From Mytilinidion resinicola (taxonomy: Eukaryota > Ascomycota > Dothideomycetes > Mytilinidiales > Mytilinidiaceae): 64,000 nt of DNA. This document shows, in pieces, positions 11,038-21,995 of the stretch; within the stretch, counting starts at the first letter, position 1, and every line of letters starts with the position of its first letter. Position numbers and translations under genes: made by a program. The stretch covers positions 967,405 to 1,031,404 of the forward strand of contig NW_022985452.1 in NCBI RefSeq assembly GCF_010093595.1, read 5' to 3'. The notes beneath the pieces were generated by a model. It ran no database searches, was not told the DNA's origin, and worked only from the letters and a program-made list of their open reading frames with translations.

Positions 11038-12044
11038 TTATGTGTTAATGTTCGAGCAAAGCGTACGCTGCACCCATGCTGTCCTAGCCTCGCGAGAAGC
11101 GATAGAGACGGCTGTAGTTGGCGCCAACTCCATAAAGCCATGGAATCCCCCAGCCCAGACATGCACTTCGGCCTGAACACCACTTTTCCAGAGGGTTGAA
11201 GCATACGCGAAAGCCTCTCTCGGAAGATCTCTGCAGAGCCCACAGAGATGAAGGTAGGAGGTAGTCGGGATAGATCAGTTGCTCGAGATGGAGCGGCGCA
11301 TATGCTCACATCATCTTCATTGCCCTTTCCACCTAGTAAACAAGACCAACCCGTTGCATTGCTTCCTTGACTCCATGTGCCTCCCGTAGCAAATTGCTTC
11401 GCTGAGAATGTGTTGTTGCGGTCATCTAGCATCGGACATTCGAGAATCTGAGCTCGCAATGCTGGCCCACCTCGGTCGCGGGCTAGCAGAGCAGTTCCGG
11501 CCGCCAAACCACCCCCTGCAGATGTACTCGCAATGCTTATGTTATCTGGATCAATCCCAAGCTCAGTCGCATGTGTCGACATCTATAACAAGCCACCATA
11601 GCAGTCGTCAACAGGAGCTGGATATGGATGTTCCGGTGGCAGGCGATATTCAATCGCCACACAGTTGACGCCTAGTTTTACAATCCAATCAAGGACCATT
11701 TGTACACCGAGGAACCGTGATCCAGTAAACATTCCACATCCATGTATGTAGTACATACCTGGACGTAAAACCTTGTCTGTATGCGGCACTTCCACGTCTG
11801 CCTTTGACGCGGTGGATGGACTGAAGATGGATACCACCAGGTTGCCCTCAGGGCTAGCGATGACGTGTTCTTCGTGTTCGACAGCTTGTCCGGCGAGAGC
11901 CTGGCTAGCTGTAGGGCACGTGACTTTCCGGACTCGGGGGATGTCGTCTAGTGTGATAGTTGGCGTAAAACTCATTCCATTCAGTACCGCTTGCAACTCT
12001 GGATCGTAAGGTAGGCGAAGTGGATGAGAAGACATCTTGCTCAT
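11038..12044 (-). pseudogene. Broken alpha/beta hydrolase (HSL-type esterase) gene
   Basis: The minus strand from an ATG at 12044 reads as an alpha/beta-hydrolase-3 esterase: YYIHGCGMFTGSR (oxyanion motif, normally HGGG), AIEYRLPPEHPYPAPVDDC, then SIASTSAGGGLA (nucleophile Ser in GxSAGG context) and, in another frame, WAGGFHGF with the catalytic His. Two lesions break it. An in-frame TAG at 11583-11585 stands where family members usually have Trp. A one-base loss near 11217 falls in the FRDE-like segment that usually carries the catalytic Asp. After the shift the frame stays open to a TAA at 11038-11040. Neither lesion fits an intron. The upstream frame retains a TATA-like box. Sequencing error is an alternative for either lesion but less likely for both. 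Confidence 0.8.
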
Positions 12045-12353
12045 TTGTGAGGATGAGTTGGTGACTTGGCGAAGCGAGTTGATCGGAATTGAGAGCTGAA
12101 GAAAGCGGAAGGCTATGGATTATATAGCGGTGTAAGCCATACAAAGGTAGTAGCACATACTCACTCGTGCCACTCCAATGCGAACACAAGCGAAATGGCC
12201 CGAGCTCAACGCGAACTCAATCAGGTGCCAAACGCGAGCTTGACTCGTTGGCTCCAGCTTTGTTACTAGGACCCTGCTTTTTCGGGTACTAATGCTTTTT
12301 GATCTCGTACAGATAGGCTATACAGCACGGCATGAAAGCCTGTTTTGCCGGAG
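12045..12353 (-). promoter_or_regulatory. 5' flank of the hydrolase remnant with TATA-like box
   Basis: On the minus strand TATATAA lies at 12126-12120, about 76 bp before the ATG of the hydrolase remnant. The stretch also carries the 3' end of the transcription factor gene. Nothing else seen. Confidence 0.4.
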
Positions 12354-13781
12354 TCAAAAGCAGCCCACAATCAACGTTTTTGGTTTGTTTGGGACGACTA
12401 GTGGTTCTAAACTGACATAGTGGCCGCTTGCTTGATGCTGTATCGTTTTCGGAGTCTTGTTGATCTGTTGAAGTGGCCACGACATGGCCCATGTCCATTC
12501 CGGAGGCATGAGACTGAACATGCCAGGAATCTCTCTGTCAGCGACGCCCTGAAACCACCAGATGTCGTTCAAAAGCGTGCTGAGGCCAAAGAAGTGTCCG
12601 GTAATAGCCAATGTTCGTGGATCGTGAGCTTCTAGGAGGTCTACAAAATAAGACGGGGCAACGACGGGAAATCCTAGGACCTTTCTTCGGAAAATGTGCG
12701 GGTCTTCGCCTGAAAGATAAGAAGTAAAAGCCCAACTGAGATATCTGACCGTGATTTTGTAAGTAGCGACCTTCTTACACCCTAATGGCTCATCATCTAG
12801 TCCGTACAGGAGTTCTGCGAAAGGAGAGTCTTCGGCCATGACCCAGCCAGCAAACGTCACAGGGTCGTCGAGAAGATTGGGTTCGTCGAGAAGGAGTGCC
12901 TTGAACCTCGAATTTTGAATCCAGCTTCGAGAATGTACCGTGATACTTCTAGTGCCGTGCACAGCCCGGAAGAAATTACTTGCCGGTCGGAACTGACTCC
13001 CAGGTAGCTTTTCTTGCCGAAAGACCAACACATGTAGTGAGATCAGCGCGCTAGCAGCAAAAGCTGCTGGAGAGTTCTCCTCATTAACTTGCGGGAGCAG
13101 GGCTTTCATCTTCCCAAGACCCTGTGCAAACTTTTGAGATGACACTAATTTGAAAGATGGATCCGTTGGGTTAAGTATTTGCAGATGGAGTGCCGAGTTG
13201 GCGAGAATTAGATCAAGGAGAGGGTTCGACGGGCCACCTTCGAATGCGAGCATGGGGACGTATTCAGACCAAATTTTCCACCTGGCGGCCTGTCCCAAGC
13301 CCCTATATTCAATATTAGTTTGAAATGAGCTTTTAATTGAATAGTAAGCCGTTGCTTACGACATTGACCACGCCACAGCGGTGCTATGGTGCATGAGGCG
13401 AAGCTCCATCATCCGAGAAGACATAGTGTCATCATAAAGGGGGTGGATAGCTGTGGGCTGAGACAGTGGCCCGAGCAGTGAGGATTGAGTGTGAGTAGAA
13501 GAAGGAGACGTAGCAGAAGAGGTAGAAGAAGAGGTAGAAGAAGAGGTAGAAGAAGATGTTGGGGTATCTGCGAAGTCACACACAACGCCATGCTTGGAGC
13601 ACTGCCCACATTGTGGACGGATCTCGTTGCACTGCACCATAGAGTCCTAAGTCAGTAACTGAAGCTCACGTAAACTAACATGGGATTTTTGGACTTGTGA
13701 GGGAGTTCTCACCTTAACGCGTCTCCTTTTGCACGTTCTACAGCCCGAAGTGCTCTTTTTGTACGGTCGTTTGGTAGTCAT
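12354..13781 (-). CDS. Zn2Cys6 transcription factor, sterol-uptake-control-like
   Basis: Three exons (13781-13713, 13631-13360, 13302-12354) encode 429 residues. The zinc cluster is assembled across intron 1: Cys14, 17, 24, 31, 34 and 41 in the order C-x2-C-x6-C-x6-C-x2-C-x6-C, with the basic stretch KRRRVK before the splice. A Ser/Thr-rich linker follows, coded by a tandem GAA/GAG-type array (13505-13556). The C-terminal 330 residues resemble the regulatory region of fungal C6 factors of the Upc2/sterol-uptake-control type. It should bind DNA in the nucleus. It is transcribed toward the broken hydrolase gene, about 310 bp away, and may once have controlled it. Confidence 0.85.
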
Positions 13782-14326
13782 TACTCACGATTCAAACGGG
13801 CATACAGATCATACAACAGTTGAATCATGAAGGCTCAGTGATCGAAGCGTGAATGCTGATGAAAGAGGTGAATGTCTAGGCACCTAACCTTTGAACCTCG
13901 AATGACGCCAATCATTCTGGACGCGCTCTGCCAAGACGGCAGGGGTCCAAAAAAGTGGTCCTTATCAGACCTCGGGACCTGCACCACGTCTCACAACCGC
14001 AACCGTCGCAATTAATTGTGTTGCGAAACCACCAGCTCTCGATTCCTGGCATAGACTTTCTCTTTCATCAGTGAGGTTTTGTTCCATCAGCGGCATTCGG
14101 CAGAGCCACAGCTCAACATCGGCCGGTGCCCGCCGCAGAGGGTCAAAACTTCGTGAATAACTCACCTGCCGCGGAGGGTCGTCTCTTATCATACATAGAT
14201 ATATTTGCTTCTACCTCAATCCAACCTTATTCCGCTATCCTCACTGCCTTAGGCCCTCTATACACACACTTCTCAATCCATCAAACCCCTTCTCGCTTAC
14301 TACTTACATATTCGACGCTATTCAAG
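13782..14326. other. Divergent promoter region
   Basis: Lies between the transcription factor gene (-) and the OHCU decarboxylase gene (+), so it should hold both promoters. No clear motif beyond AT-rich patches near 14200. Confidence 0.5.
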
Positions 14327-14988
14327 ATGACCACACAAGCCCTCCCAGCCATTTCCACCCTCCCGTCACTTCCTCCTGCAGAAATAACCGCAATCCTCGA
14401 CCTCCTCTTCGAGCCCTCGCCGCCTCTCCATGATCTCTCACTCCCGATCCTGAAAAGCACCACCTTTCCATCTTACCCTACCCTCATCGCCGCCATCAAC
14501 GCCCTACTGACCGCTCTCGCCTCCTCAACCGCCTCGAAAGACACCGAAACACTGTCAGAGATCCTCTGCGCACACCCACGGCTCGGCGAGAAGAAAGTGG
14601 ACTCAGAACAGAGCCGGGCGGAGCAGGCACAGCTGAACAAAGGTGGCCAGGAGGAGGCAGAGGAGCTGAAGAGGTTGAATAATGCGTATGAGGAGACGTT
14701 TCCGGGACTGAGATACGTGTATGTCTGACATGGATGAGACGAGAGTGAAGGATCGCTTGGCTATTTGCTAACGTTGCCATCGTAGCGTCTTTGTCGCTGG
14801 CCGTCCCCGTCCTGCCATCATGGAGAACATGAAGTCTCGCATCGCGAGGAACGATATCGCTGCGGAGCGGCAAGATGCTATACAGGTACTAGACCCCAGG
14901 ATATCTCTAAAGTGTCGATCGTAACAAGACTGTAATATAGGCTATGTGCGACATCGCCGCCGATCGGGCACAGAAACTCTCAAATTAA
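14327..14988 (+). CDS. OHCU decarboxylase (uric acid catabolism)
   Basis: Three exons (14327-14718, 14786-14885, 14941-14988; introns of 67 and 55 bp) give 179 residues. The protein carries the family core around CAHPRLGEKK (residues about 84-93, with the catalytic His region), the helix NNAYEETFPGLRY and the block VFVAGRPRPAIM assembled across intron 1. Members decarboxylate 2-oxo-4-hydroxy-4-carboxy-5-ureidoimidazoline to S-allantoin after urate oxidase, in the purine degradation route (UraD family), often in peroxisomes. It ends QKLSN, not a clear PTS1. The ATG at 14327 is preceded by pyrimidine-rich leader sequence. Neighbours give no pathway context. Confidence 0.88.
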
Positions 14989-15765
14989 TGAAAATATGCC
15001 GTATCCTCTACCTCCGAGAAGCTTGCAACGAAAGTATAATACAATGGGATAGGCGTCTTCATTCACTTCAGGCACCCCTGGCGTTATCACGACTGCGACG
15101 AGAACGCCGCCTCGTTCACGACATCTGGAATATCAATACCGACTGCCTGGTAGCATTCCACCGATTTTGGCGTGCCCGCCGTCCCGGGTCTCAAGGGCTC
15201 CAGGAGCGTCTCCGATGCCGTTTATCCCTCCAAAGCCCGACACTTGATACGCGCCAAGCCTTGCCTCTTTCGTCCAAAGAACGCACAAAACCTCAAACCT
15301 CTGACCTCACTAGACCCGTACAAAGCGGCTTAAACCACCAAAAGCCGCAACAAAAACTACTTCAAATACACACATCTCATTCATTTCTCAAATATACACA
15401 CAAAGTTTCCATCTCATCTCCCAGCCAGGCCGCTTTACGCAGCATTATGCACCCACCTACAACATGCCACCCAGTTTTCGCATTCCGGCTCACAAATGCA
15501 CCTTACAAACCCCTAAACCCAGAGAAGAAAATGCACCCAGATATGCCCATATTATCCCCCACCCCTTTCCCTTTAAAACGCCATGTCGGAATGGTTTGTC
15601 CCGGAAGTGTCCTGTCCATACGCTGCTATGCAATGCAGACTGCTCATCACATTTCAGTTCCAAGCCTAAAGGAAGACCACGATATGTGGCCGCGTCGTCA
15701 CTCTCTCTCCTCTTTCAAAACACGTCGTGTCGTCGCTTTCCATTTCTTTCTATGCTTCGCCCTTT
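14989..15765. other. Intergenic region between convergent genes
   Basis: 3' flanks of the decarboxylase gene and the next minus-strand gene. An open frame crosses most of it but has no protein-like pattern. No other feature seen. Confidence 0.55.
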
Positions 15766-17055
15766 CTACCGCCAATTACTCTCCGGCGGCCTCGCAGTTG
15801 GTAGATGTGTCGGCTTCACCACTTCCCCGCTACTAACATGCGGCCACACAGCCCTCACGCCATCAACGCCGTCCAACCCATCATAGTCCCCTACGACCGC
15901 CTCATCCGGATCCAGCAGACTGAAATCCGAGTACACCATCCGCGGCTGCTGCTGCAACGGCGGAGGGGTATGCACGCTACTCAGCGTCGAGTCCGTGACG
16001 TACGAGACCGCGGTATTGGGGCTGCCGAAATTAAACGGCGAGGTGTCGTGCATCGTCTCGTCTGCGTGCGGCCTGTAAGCGGGCGACTGTGGGCGCTGGT
16101 TGAAGATAGACACCGACCCGTCGTCGTCGTCGTCGTCATCGTCAAACGCCGAATACGGGTCGTGGATCTCGTCCTCGAGGTCGAAAGCGTCGTAGTTCGA
16201 CAGCCCGAGCGGCGAGGGCGGGAGCGGGAGGTAGTCGTGCCGCGGCAGCTGCGGCACGGGGAGCTGGTGCTGGTGCGTGTACATTTCGTTCGGGGAGCTA
16301 TACCTCGTGTCGTCGTCGGTCGCGTCATCTTCTCTAAGCACGCTTTCTATCTCGTGTCCGGCCGTGGTCGCGATATCCCTGGTATTTGGATCTGGCGATG
16401 TCGACGCTGACGCTGACGACAGAGGCCTCCCAGCAACGTTCGGGCTCCCACTCAGCGCCCAGTAGTTCCCGCTCCGCACCGCCTGTGCCGGCGGGAAATC
16501 CGGCGGCCGCTGGAACACCGGCCGTGTGTGGGTATCGTGGCTTCCATACAAGAACGCCAACCGCGCCAGCTCGAGTTGTTTCTGCTCTTTCTCCTGGTCT
16601 AGGACGCATGATATTCCGCGTCCTTCTGTGTGTGTCCGGATAGCGTTTCGCCGTATGCGGTTCAAGATGGCCGCTTTCCGCAAAAGGTTCCGTCCCAGCG
16701 CTTTCTGCTTCGCCCAGACGGCTATTTTCGAGGATCCGCGGTCGACGATGTTGGTTGCGGGCGCGGAAAATGGGCGCGAGAGCCGCGACGTTATGAGGAA
16801 GAGGCGCAACCTCCGCTTCTTCTTCTCGACGCAGGAGTACTCGCCGTCGACGTCTGTGAGGGCGCGGGTGCGTTTTTGCGGGGTGGTGGTGAGGTGGGGC
16901 GCGCGAGTCGGGGGCGCTGGGAACGACAGCGGCGTGGTGGGGAGCGGCGAGGGGACGAAGGTGAAGACGGCGCTCATGCCTATGGATGTCAGGGACGGGA
17001 AGCGTTGGGTGGAGGCCATCAGAGGCGCCGCCAGCCGGTCGAAGGCTCTGCCCAT
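15766..17055 (-). CDS. Conserved fungal protein of unknown function, basic core and poly-Asp tract
   Basis: One exon of 429 residues from the ATG at 17055; the frame is open further upstream but without an ATG. Residues about 20-50 (SLTSIGMSAVFTFVPSPLP) and a basic, Arg/Lys-rich helical region near 75-135 (CVEKKKRRLRLFL, then WAKQKALGRNLLRKAAIL) look conserved. The C-terminal half is Pro/Ser-rich and disordered, with eight consecutive Asp coded by a GTC/GAC-type repeat around 16119-16146. No enzyme motif, signal peptide or membrane segment. The basic segment may bind nucleic acid, but that is a guess. Its 5' side faces 3.4 kb without a recognised gene. Confidence 0.75.
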   Translation of the reverse strand: MGRAFDRLAAPLMASTQRFPSLTSIGMSAVFTFVPSPLPTTPLSFPAPPTRAPHLTTTPQKRTRALTDVDGEYSCVEKKKRRLRLFLITSRLSRPFSAPATNIVDRGSSKIAVWAKQKALGRNLLRKAAILNRIRRNAIRTHTEGRGISCVLDQEKEQKQLELARLAFLYGSHDTHTRPVFQRPPDFPPAQAVRSGNYWALSGSPNVAGRPLSSASASTSPDPNTRDIATTAGHEIESVLREDDATDDDTRYSSPNEMYTHQHQLPVPQLPRHDYLPLPPSPLGLSNYDAFDLEDEIHDPYSAFDDDDDDDDGSVSIFNQRPQSPAYRPHADETMHDTSPFNFGSPNTAVSYVTDSTLSSVHTPPPLQQQPRMVYSDFSLLDPDEAVVGDYDGLDGVDGVRAVWPHVSSGEVVKPTHLPTARPPESNWR

Positions 17056-20000
17056 TTTCTGCGCCGTTTGTCGGGGTGTGTGGGCGGGAGTGTCGGTTCG
17101 GGTGGTGTGAGCATCGCCGGTGCTTCGTCGGAGGCCTGATATTTCGATATGGGATGTTCTGGGAGTCGAGGATGGCGCAGTTCTGAATCGCAGGCGGCCA
17201 AGATGTCGTGTGCCTGCCCCCGAGTTCGGAGCTATCAAGCGATGTCGTCGGTGGTTGCGCGGCCGTGGCGCATGTCACGTCGGTGCTGTGTGTGCATGAA
17301 AGCAGGCGCTGGACTCGCCCACCGGCAGCATCACCGCTTGCTATGGACCGCGAAAGCGTGAAGAGGGACTGTTGAAGAAGCGGAAGAGAAGAAGTGGAGG
17401 CTGAACGAAGGATGGGGAAGTGGATACCGCCCGGGGGTGGAGGCTTGGGGCTTGGGAAGGATGGGCTGCAGCTAATATTGCTGTTCACCACCGTTTTTGC
17501 CCTCACTTGGCCTGACCCGCTGCCTCGGAAACTGCGGAGAACCTGGGCGTCGCCGTGCAGGCTCTGGGGGCGACGTGCTCATCTGACAAGCCCGCGCAGG
17601 GGATGGCGTCCAGCGCGTCTCCTTCACTGGCCGCCCCCCTCACGCCTCGCGCAGCAAAAGTCGTGCAAAAGGACGCCTCCGAGAACGCCCTGCGCGCCCC
17701 CATTACCAAATCTTTCGCCAGCCCGCGGTGTGCCGCGGTGGTCGGCGAGCAACCAGAGCGCAAAAACTCAACTGACAGGCGGCCGCACTTGGCCACATCC
17801 GCGACGAGTGCGGAGAATTGACAGGTGAGCGGCCAGCGGGCTGCCGCTTCGAGCAGGCCATGGCGAGTACGGGCTGGGACTCCCTCGCAGAGAGGTTGGC
17901 AAGTTGTGGATGCGTGGATGCTTTTTGCCCTCACCGTTCAGCCTCGCTCCATGCGCAATGCGCAACGATCTGCAGTAGCGGAGTGGAGCAGGCGTTGCCA
18001 AAAGCAGCGCGCCTTTCCCTTGTTGCGATTCAGCACGTCGCGGGCTGCGGGCTGATCAAACCCGCAGCTGGGAAACAGCAGAGAATTTGGGCGCGCCCAG
18101 GAGCCCGAGGGAGGGCCGATCAGCAGGGCGCGGCCGGCCGGTTGCAGAGAGTGACATGAGCGGCCCCTGTTTGGTCGTGTTGGCAGCCCAGCCCTGCGAG
18201 AGCGAAAAGTTTTTTTTGCGCTGGCTGACACACGAGCGTTCTGGCTGACCGGAGACCTTCTGCGCGGTGCTCAAGAGTGGGAGGAGAGGGGAGGGACATG
18301 TTGGTCCGACGGTGACGGTCGCAGCTCACACATCCTCCGCGCAGGTTGCTGTCGGTGTTTCGACGAGTAGGAATGCGCAGACGGCAATGAAAATTTTTCT
18401 TTCGAAGAAGAATTACGGACGAGGCACAGATGGGGTCGAGTGTCACATTCGCGGGACCGTAGCGTGGGCCCATTGGATGGACTGGATCCTTTTCTTCCGC
18501 TTGCCTTGCTCCTGCGGCATATTCTTCACAATTTCCAGCACATGACAGCACCGAGACCACGCGCTGTGCTGTGCTGTTGCTGGCGCTGCGCTGGCGAGAT
18601 GAGAGAATAGAAAAAGCGGCAGGTCGACGGCGCGTCGCCAGCTGGGATGCTGCACGCAACAAGCACGGGTACGACGAGACGAAGTCTGGGGCAAGACAGC
18701 GGGGAAAGCAGGCACGCAAGGTGGGGCCGCGTCCGGGCCTGGATGCCGTGGTGCAAGGGGAACTGCTTGGAATCATGCACTGCTGCTGTGCGACATGGTG
18801 TTGGGCTTGAGGCGTGGTGAGTGAGTGGTGCTGAGCGCTGGAAAAACCGCTGTGAGTGGTGAAGCATCCTCCGCTTGCCGCGCCTCGAGGTACTGTGACG
18901 CAGCATACCACAGTAATACGGCTAAGTCATGTACCATGGTACATACTGCAAGATGCAGCTGTCCAGGCATCCGAATAATCCGCTGTCGTTGCATCGCTGT
19001 CACCAGCTCAACTCTGATAGAATTCCCGCATGTGCCGCCACCTCACCGCTCGAGCCTCAACACTCGCCCAGACAGTGTCGTTGGCATTTGTAACTCGAAA
19101 CCTCAACGCGTCTTGGTGAGGTCGGCGATCGGTGTCACAAATGAACCACCCCCTCCGATGCTGCTGACGAATGCCACCGTGCTTTGTTTTGCTTGCTTTT
19201 TCGCATAGGGCATGTTCTCCAGGCTTCGCACGGCCTGCCTCAAACGATTCCTTTAGCCTTGACCACCGAAAACGCCGTGTGTTCGCCTCTGGGGGGTCTG
19301 AATGTGCGTGCTATTGGGAGGCTTTTGACGACAGATGACGCAGGACGCAGAGCTGCAGGAGTGCGTGTGTCTTCCTGCCCAGCAAACCCCTGAGATGGCG
19401 AACGCTCATGAAGCTGTGACATGCATACTTTGGAGTACTGTAGTATGTAGTATGTGCGTGCGATTCGTTTCGAGCCCCTAGATGTGGCGAAGGGATAGTA
19501 CATAAGTTCACGTGGTGCGTCTGCTATTTGATTGCCGAGATGGCAGAGTTGGACTGTGCTTCGCGATTCAAACCAATCCCTAGTAAGTCTGGAGATCACG
19601 GACGGATAGTAAAATCCTCTTCACGCGGTAAGTGTGATGTCTGCGGTTCGTTTCGACGCCCAACGCCCCTGCTGCGGGCGGCGAGGACGTAAGATGTACG
19701 TGGAGCGGGAGATGGAAAGGGAAGGAGGGCTGCTGGTGTCCGAATTAGTGGTGGATGGATGTGGACGAGAGTGCTGGATGGTGTGATTGTGAGTCGAAGG
19801 CGAGGTTGTGCCGTTACATTGCTATTTGCACGTGTCGTTCAGCAGTCCAGGGACAGCGGCGCAGCACAAGCAACCACGTAATTGATTCTTCTCTTCTCTT
19901 CTCTTCGTTGACTATCTCCCGATGCCTGTTGTGACTTTTCTCACGGTCGGCTAGGACGTCAATCGTTTTTGAGCTGTAGGTCTTGTAGGTTCTTAGTGAT

Positions 20001-20415
20001 AATTTGGTGGTTCAGTGCCTTGCCATAGATATCCGTACACGTTCCTCCCACTGTCTGTGGGGCTCCAACGTACTAATAGAAAACGGGGGCAGCAGATACG
20101 CTTCCAATCTGCGTACACCCTGTTGGTGCTGTCTAAGGTTGCCTCACGAGACTACTAGTTGTCCAAAATACCCAACTCCTCTCTTATTTGGAATACTGAA
20201 AACACTATGAAGCTCCTCACGCAGCGGTAAACGAGTGTGCGGATTTCAATGACGAGGCATTGTTCTAAAGCTGATATCGGAATCTATAGGTGACGTCGGA
20301 ACATGCCAGAATTCTACCTTTTTCCAAATACCTACATCGGCCACTCCTAGCTTACCATCAACATAGGAAGATAATATACAGATCGAATCGGTGCCCTCTT
20401 GAAACTCTTCCGAGT
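17056..20415. other. 3.4-kb GC-rich region without recognised gene
   Basis: Lies 5' of the unknown protein gene (ends upstream at 17055) and 3' of the carrier gene. Many overlapping open frames exist because stop codons are rare in GC-rich DNA, but none shows a domain or consistent splice structure. Contains a (TTCTC)n tract at 19886-19906 and a stretch at 19540-19570 with partial A-box and B-box similarity but no tRNA fold. Could be a long regulatory upstream region or hold a non-coding transcript. Confidence 0.5.
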
Positions 20416-21586
20416 TCATATTATGCTCTTGACGTCCTTAAAAACGTACCGGTTCTCGAATTTCCGCATGTATTTGTTCGTCTGCTCCGCCAGGCTGAGG
20501 GTGAGGATCTATCTCTTGTCAGCAATTTCCTCCGATTCATTCCATCGGTGTACTGCTCACTGTATGTGGTAATATCCGCGCAAGATGCGCAAAGTAGCCC
20601 TTGTAGACCGCTAATATCCCCTCTGTCTTGACTGTCCGAACTAAACAGTCAAAGGCGCTGTTGTAGAGATTCCCTGTCTGGTTGTACATCCGCGACATGA
20701 CCGTATCCGGGGGGTGCATGACGCAGCACACCACGAAACCGCTGGCCGCGCTGCTGGCAAGATGCAGCGGTACACCCTCCTCCATCCCTAGATGTCTCAC
20801 CAGCCGCCGCTTCGCGAAGAAGTATGTTGGAAGCTGCACCGAACTGCCGAAACCTGTTCGTATCATAGCGGGTCCTACACCACGGTACAGCCCTTTCATC
20901 CCTTCGCTCGTGTAGATCTGCCGTAGTCCGTCCCATGCGTTCTTGTAGTGGTGCTGTGTGCCCACGGGTAGGAATGGAGAAAATGATTGTAGTCGCGTCT
21001 TCACCAGGAAGAAGGGGGAACCAGCGGCGGCGCCGAGGATGCCAGATGATGCGCCGGAGAAGATGTTGATGCCGAGGGATTGCACGGTTGAATCCTTGTA
21101 CACAATATTTGTGAGGTGAGTCCGAATGGGCTCATAGAAACCTAACCGACACCCATTGAGGGTCATTTGGTAGATATACTGCAGCTAGCGTGTTAGCTGT
21201 TGCTGCGCTTGGTGTCCTTTTGATCCCCGAATGAACCAGACTTACGGCGCAACTTAGCCCTCGTAGCAGTCCCCTTGGGCCTTCATTTTTATAGATGACC
21301 CCGACTCCGTGAAAGACACCTCTGTACATGCGCGGCGCGTCCTTTTTCGATTGAAGCTCTCCCTGGAGCTGTAGTCTGCCAGAGATTTAGCCAGTGTAAA
21401 TGTGAAGCCGGCCAGGCATATATGTACCGAATCTTGACCGTTTCGAAGCCGTGAGTGACGGTGACAGCTCCGCATGCTGCGATACCTCCCGCGATGAATG
21501 CCCTGTGTTCCCTCAGTCAGCCCAGTGCCTCCTCGATGCTCCCAGAGCTCTCCAGCACGCGGCGCATACCCCAGGGTTGTCGACAT
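20416..21586 (-). CDS. Mitochondrial carrier, oxaloacetate (Oac1)-like
   Basis: Five exons on the minus strand (21586-21570, 21502-21428, 21375-21246, 21178-20561, 20508-20416) give 310 residues. The first exon is 17 bases (MSTTLG), and every junction restores family sequence. Three carrier repeats are visible: HGFETVKIRLQLQGEL (normally P-x-[DE]), GSPFFLVKTRLQ and MHPPDTVMSRMYNQ. Other landmarks are AAxAxYIYQ-NGCRLGFYEP and a C-terminal LAEQTNKYMR. The family (yeast Oac1, animal SLC25A34/35) exchanges oxaloacetate, sulfate or related anions across the inner mitochondrial membrane. Substrate is inferred from resemblance. It shares a 409-bp upstream region with SWD2. Confidence 0.9.
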
Positions 21587-21995
21587 GGCGTCCTTTTTGG
21601 CCGTTTCCAGGCCTCACAGGTTGCGGTTTGGGGTCCTTTTCTCACAAAAGCAAGTGTTGTAGCAAGCTTGTCGGCGACGTGTCTAAAAGGCAAAAAGGAG
21701 CGTGAATTGGGGGTGTCAGAGCTGACGGTGCTGACTGAGATGGTGGTGAAAGACAAAACGCTGCCGAGACCGGAGTTTAGTTTTAATAATCCTCCGTGCT
21801 GAAGCTACGTAGCACACGGATGCGGCTATCAATTCGCACTCCCGTGGAGTACGTACATTCACTTCAGCATATAGGCCCATTGCCCTGCCCGTTGCTAACC
21901 GTGCCTCGCACGCAAAGGGGACCTGATCAGCTCGCGGTATTTCCACTCGACATGCGCCCTCCACCTCGGTAGCCTCACGCGTCTCTTCACCGAAA
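21587..21995. promoter_or_regulatory. Bidirectional promoter region, carrier and SWD2 genes
   Basis: The start codons of the carrier gene (21586, minus) and SWD2 (21996, plus) are 409 bp apart and point away from each other, so core promoters of both must lie here. No canonical TATA box seen. Confidence 0.6.

Noticed and set aside
11570..11600. Intron that would remove the TAG in the hydrolase gene
   Set aside because: The only GT...AG pair around the stop spans about 13 bases, far below the 47-base minimum seen in the other introns of this window.
13505..13556. Possible microsatellite insertion disrupting the transcription factor
   Set aside because: The repeat is a multiple of three, stays in frame and codes for a Ser/Thr linker, common in this family.
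16334..17506. Minus-strand frame of 390 codons overlapping the poly-Asp protein gene
   Set aside because: It is an alternative frame of the same strand with Pro/Arg/His-rich composition; the 15766-17055 frame has the protein-like pattern.
19535..19590. tRNA-like A-box (tggcagagttgg) and B-box (gattcaaacc) signals
   Set aside because: Only 12 bases separate the two boxes, leaving no room for an anticodon arm, and no cloverleaf forms.
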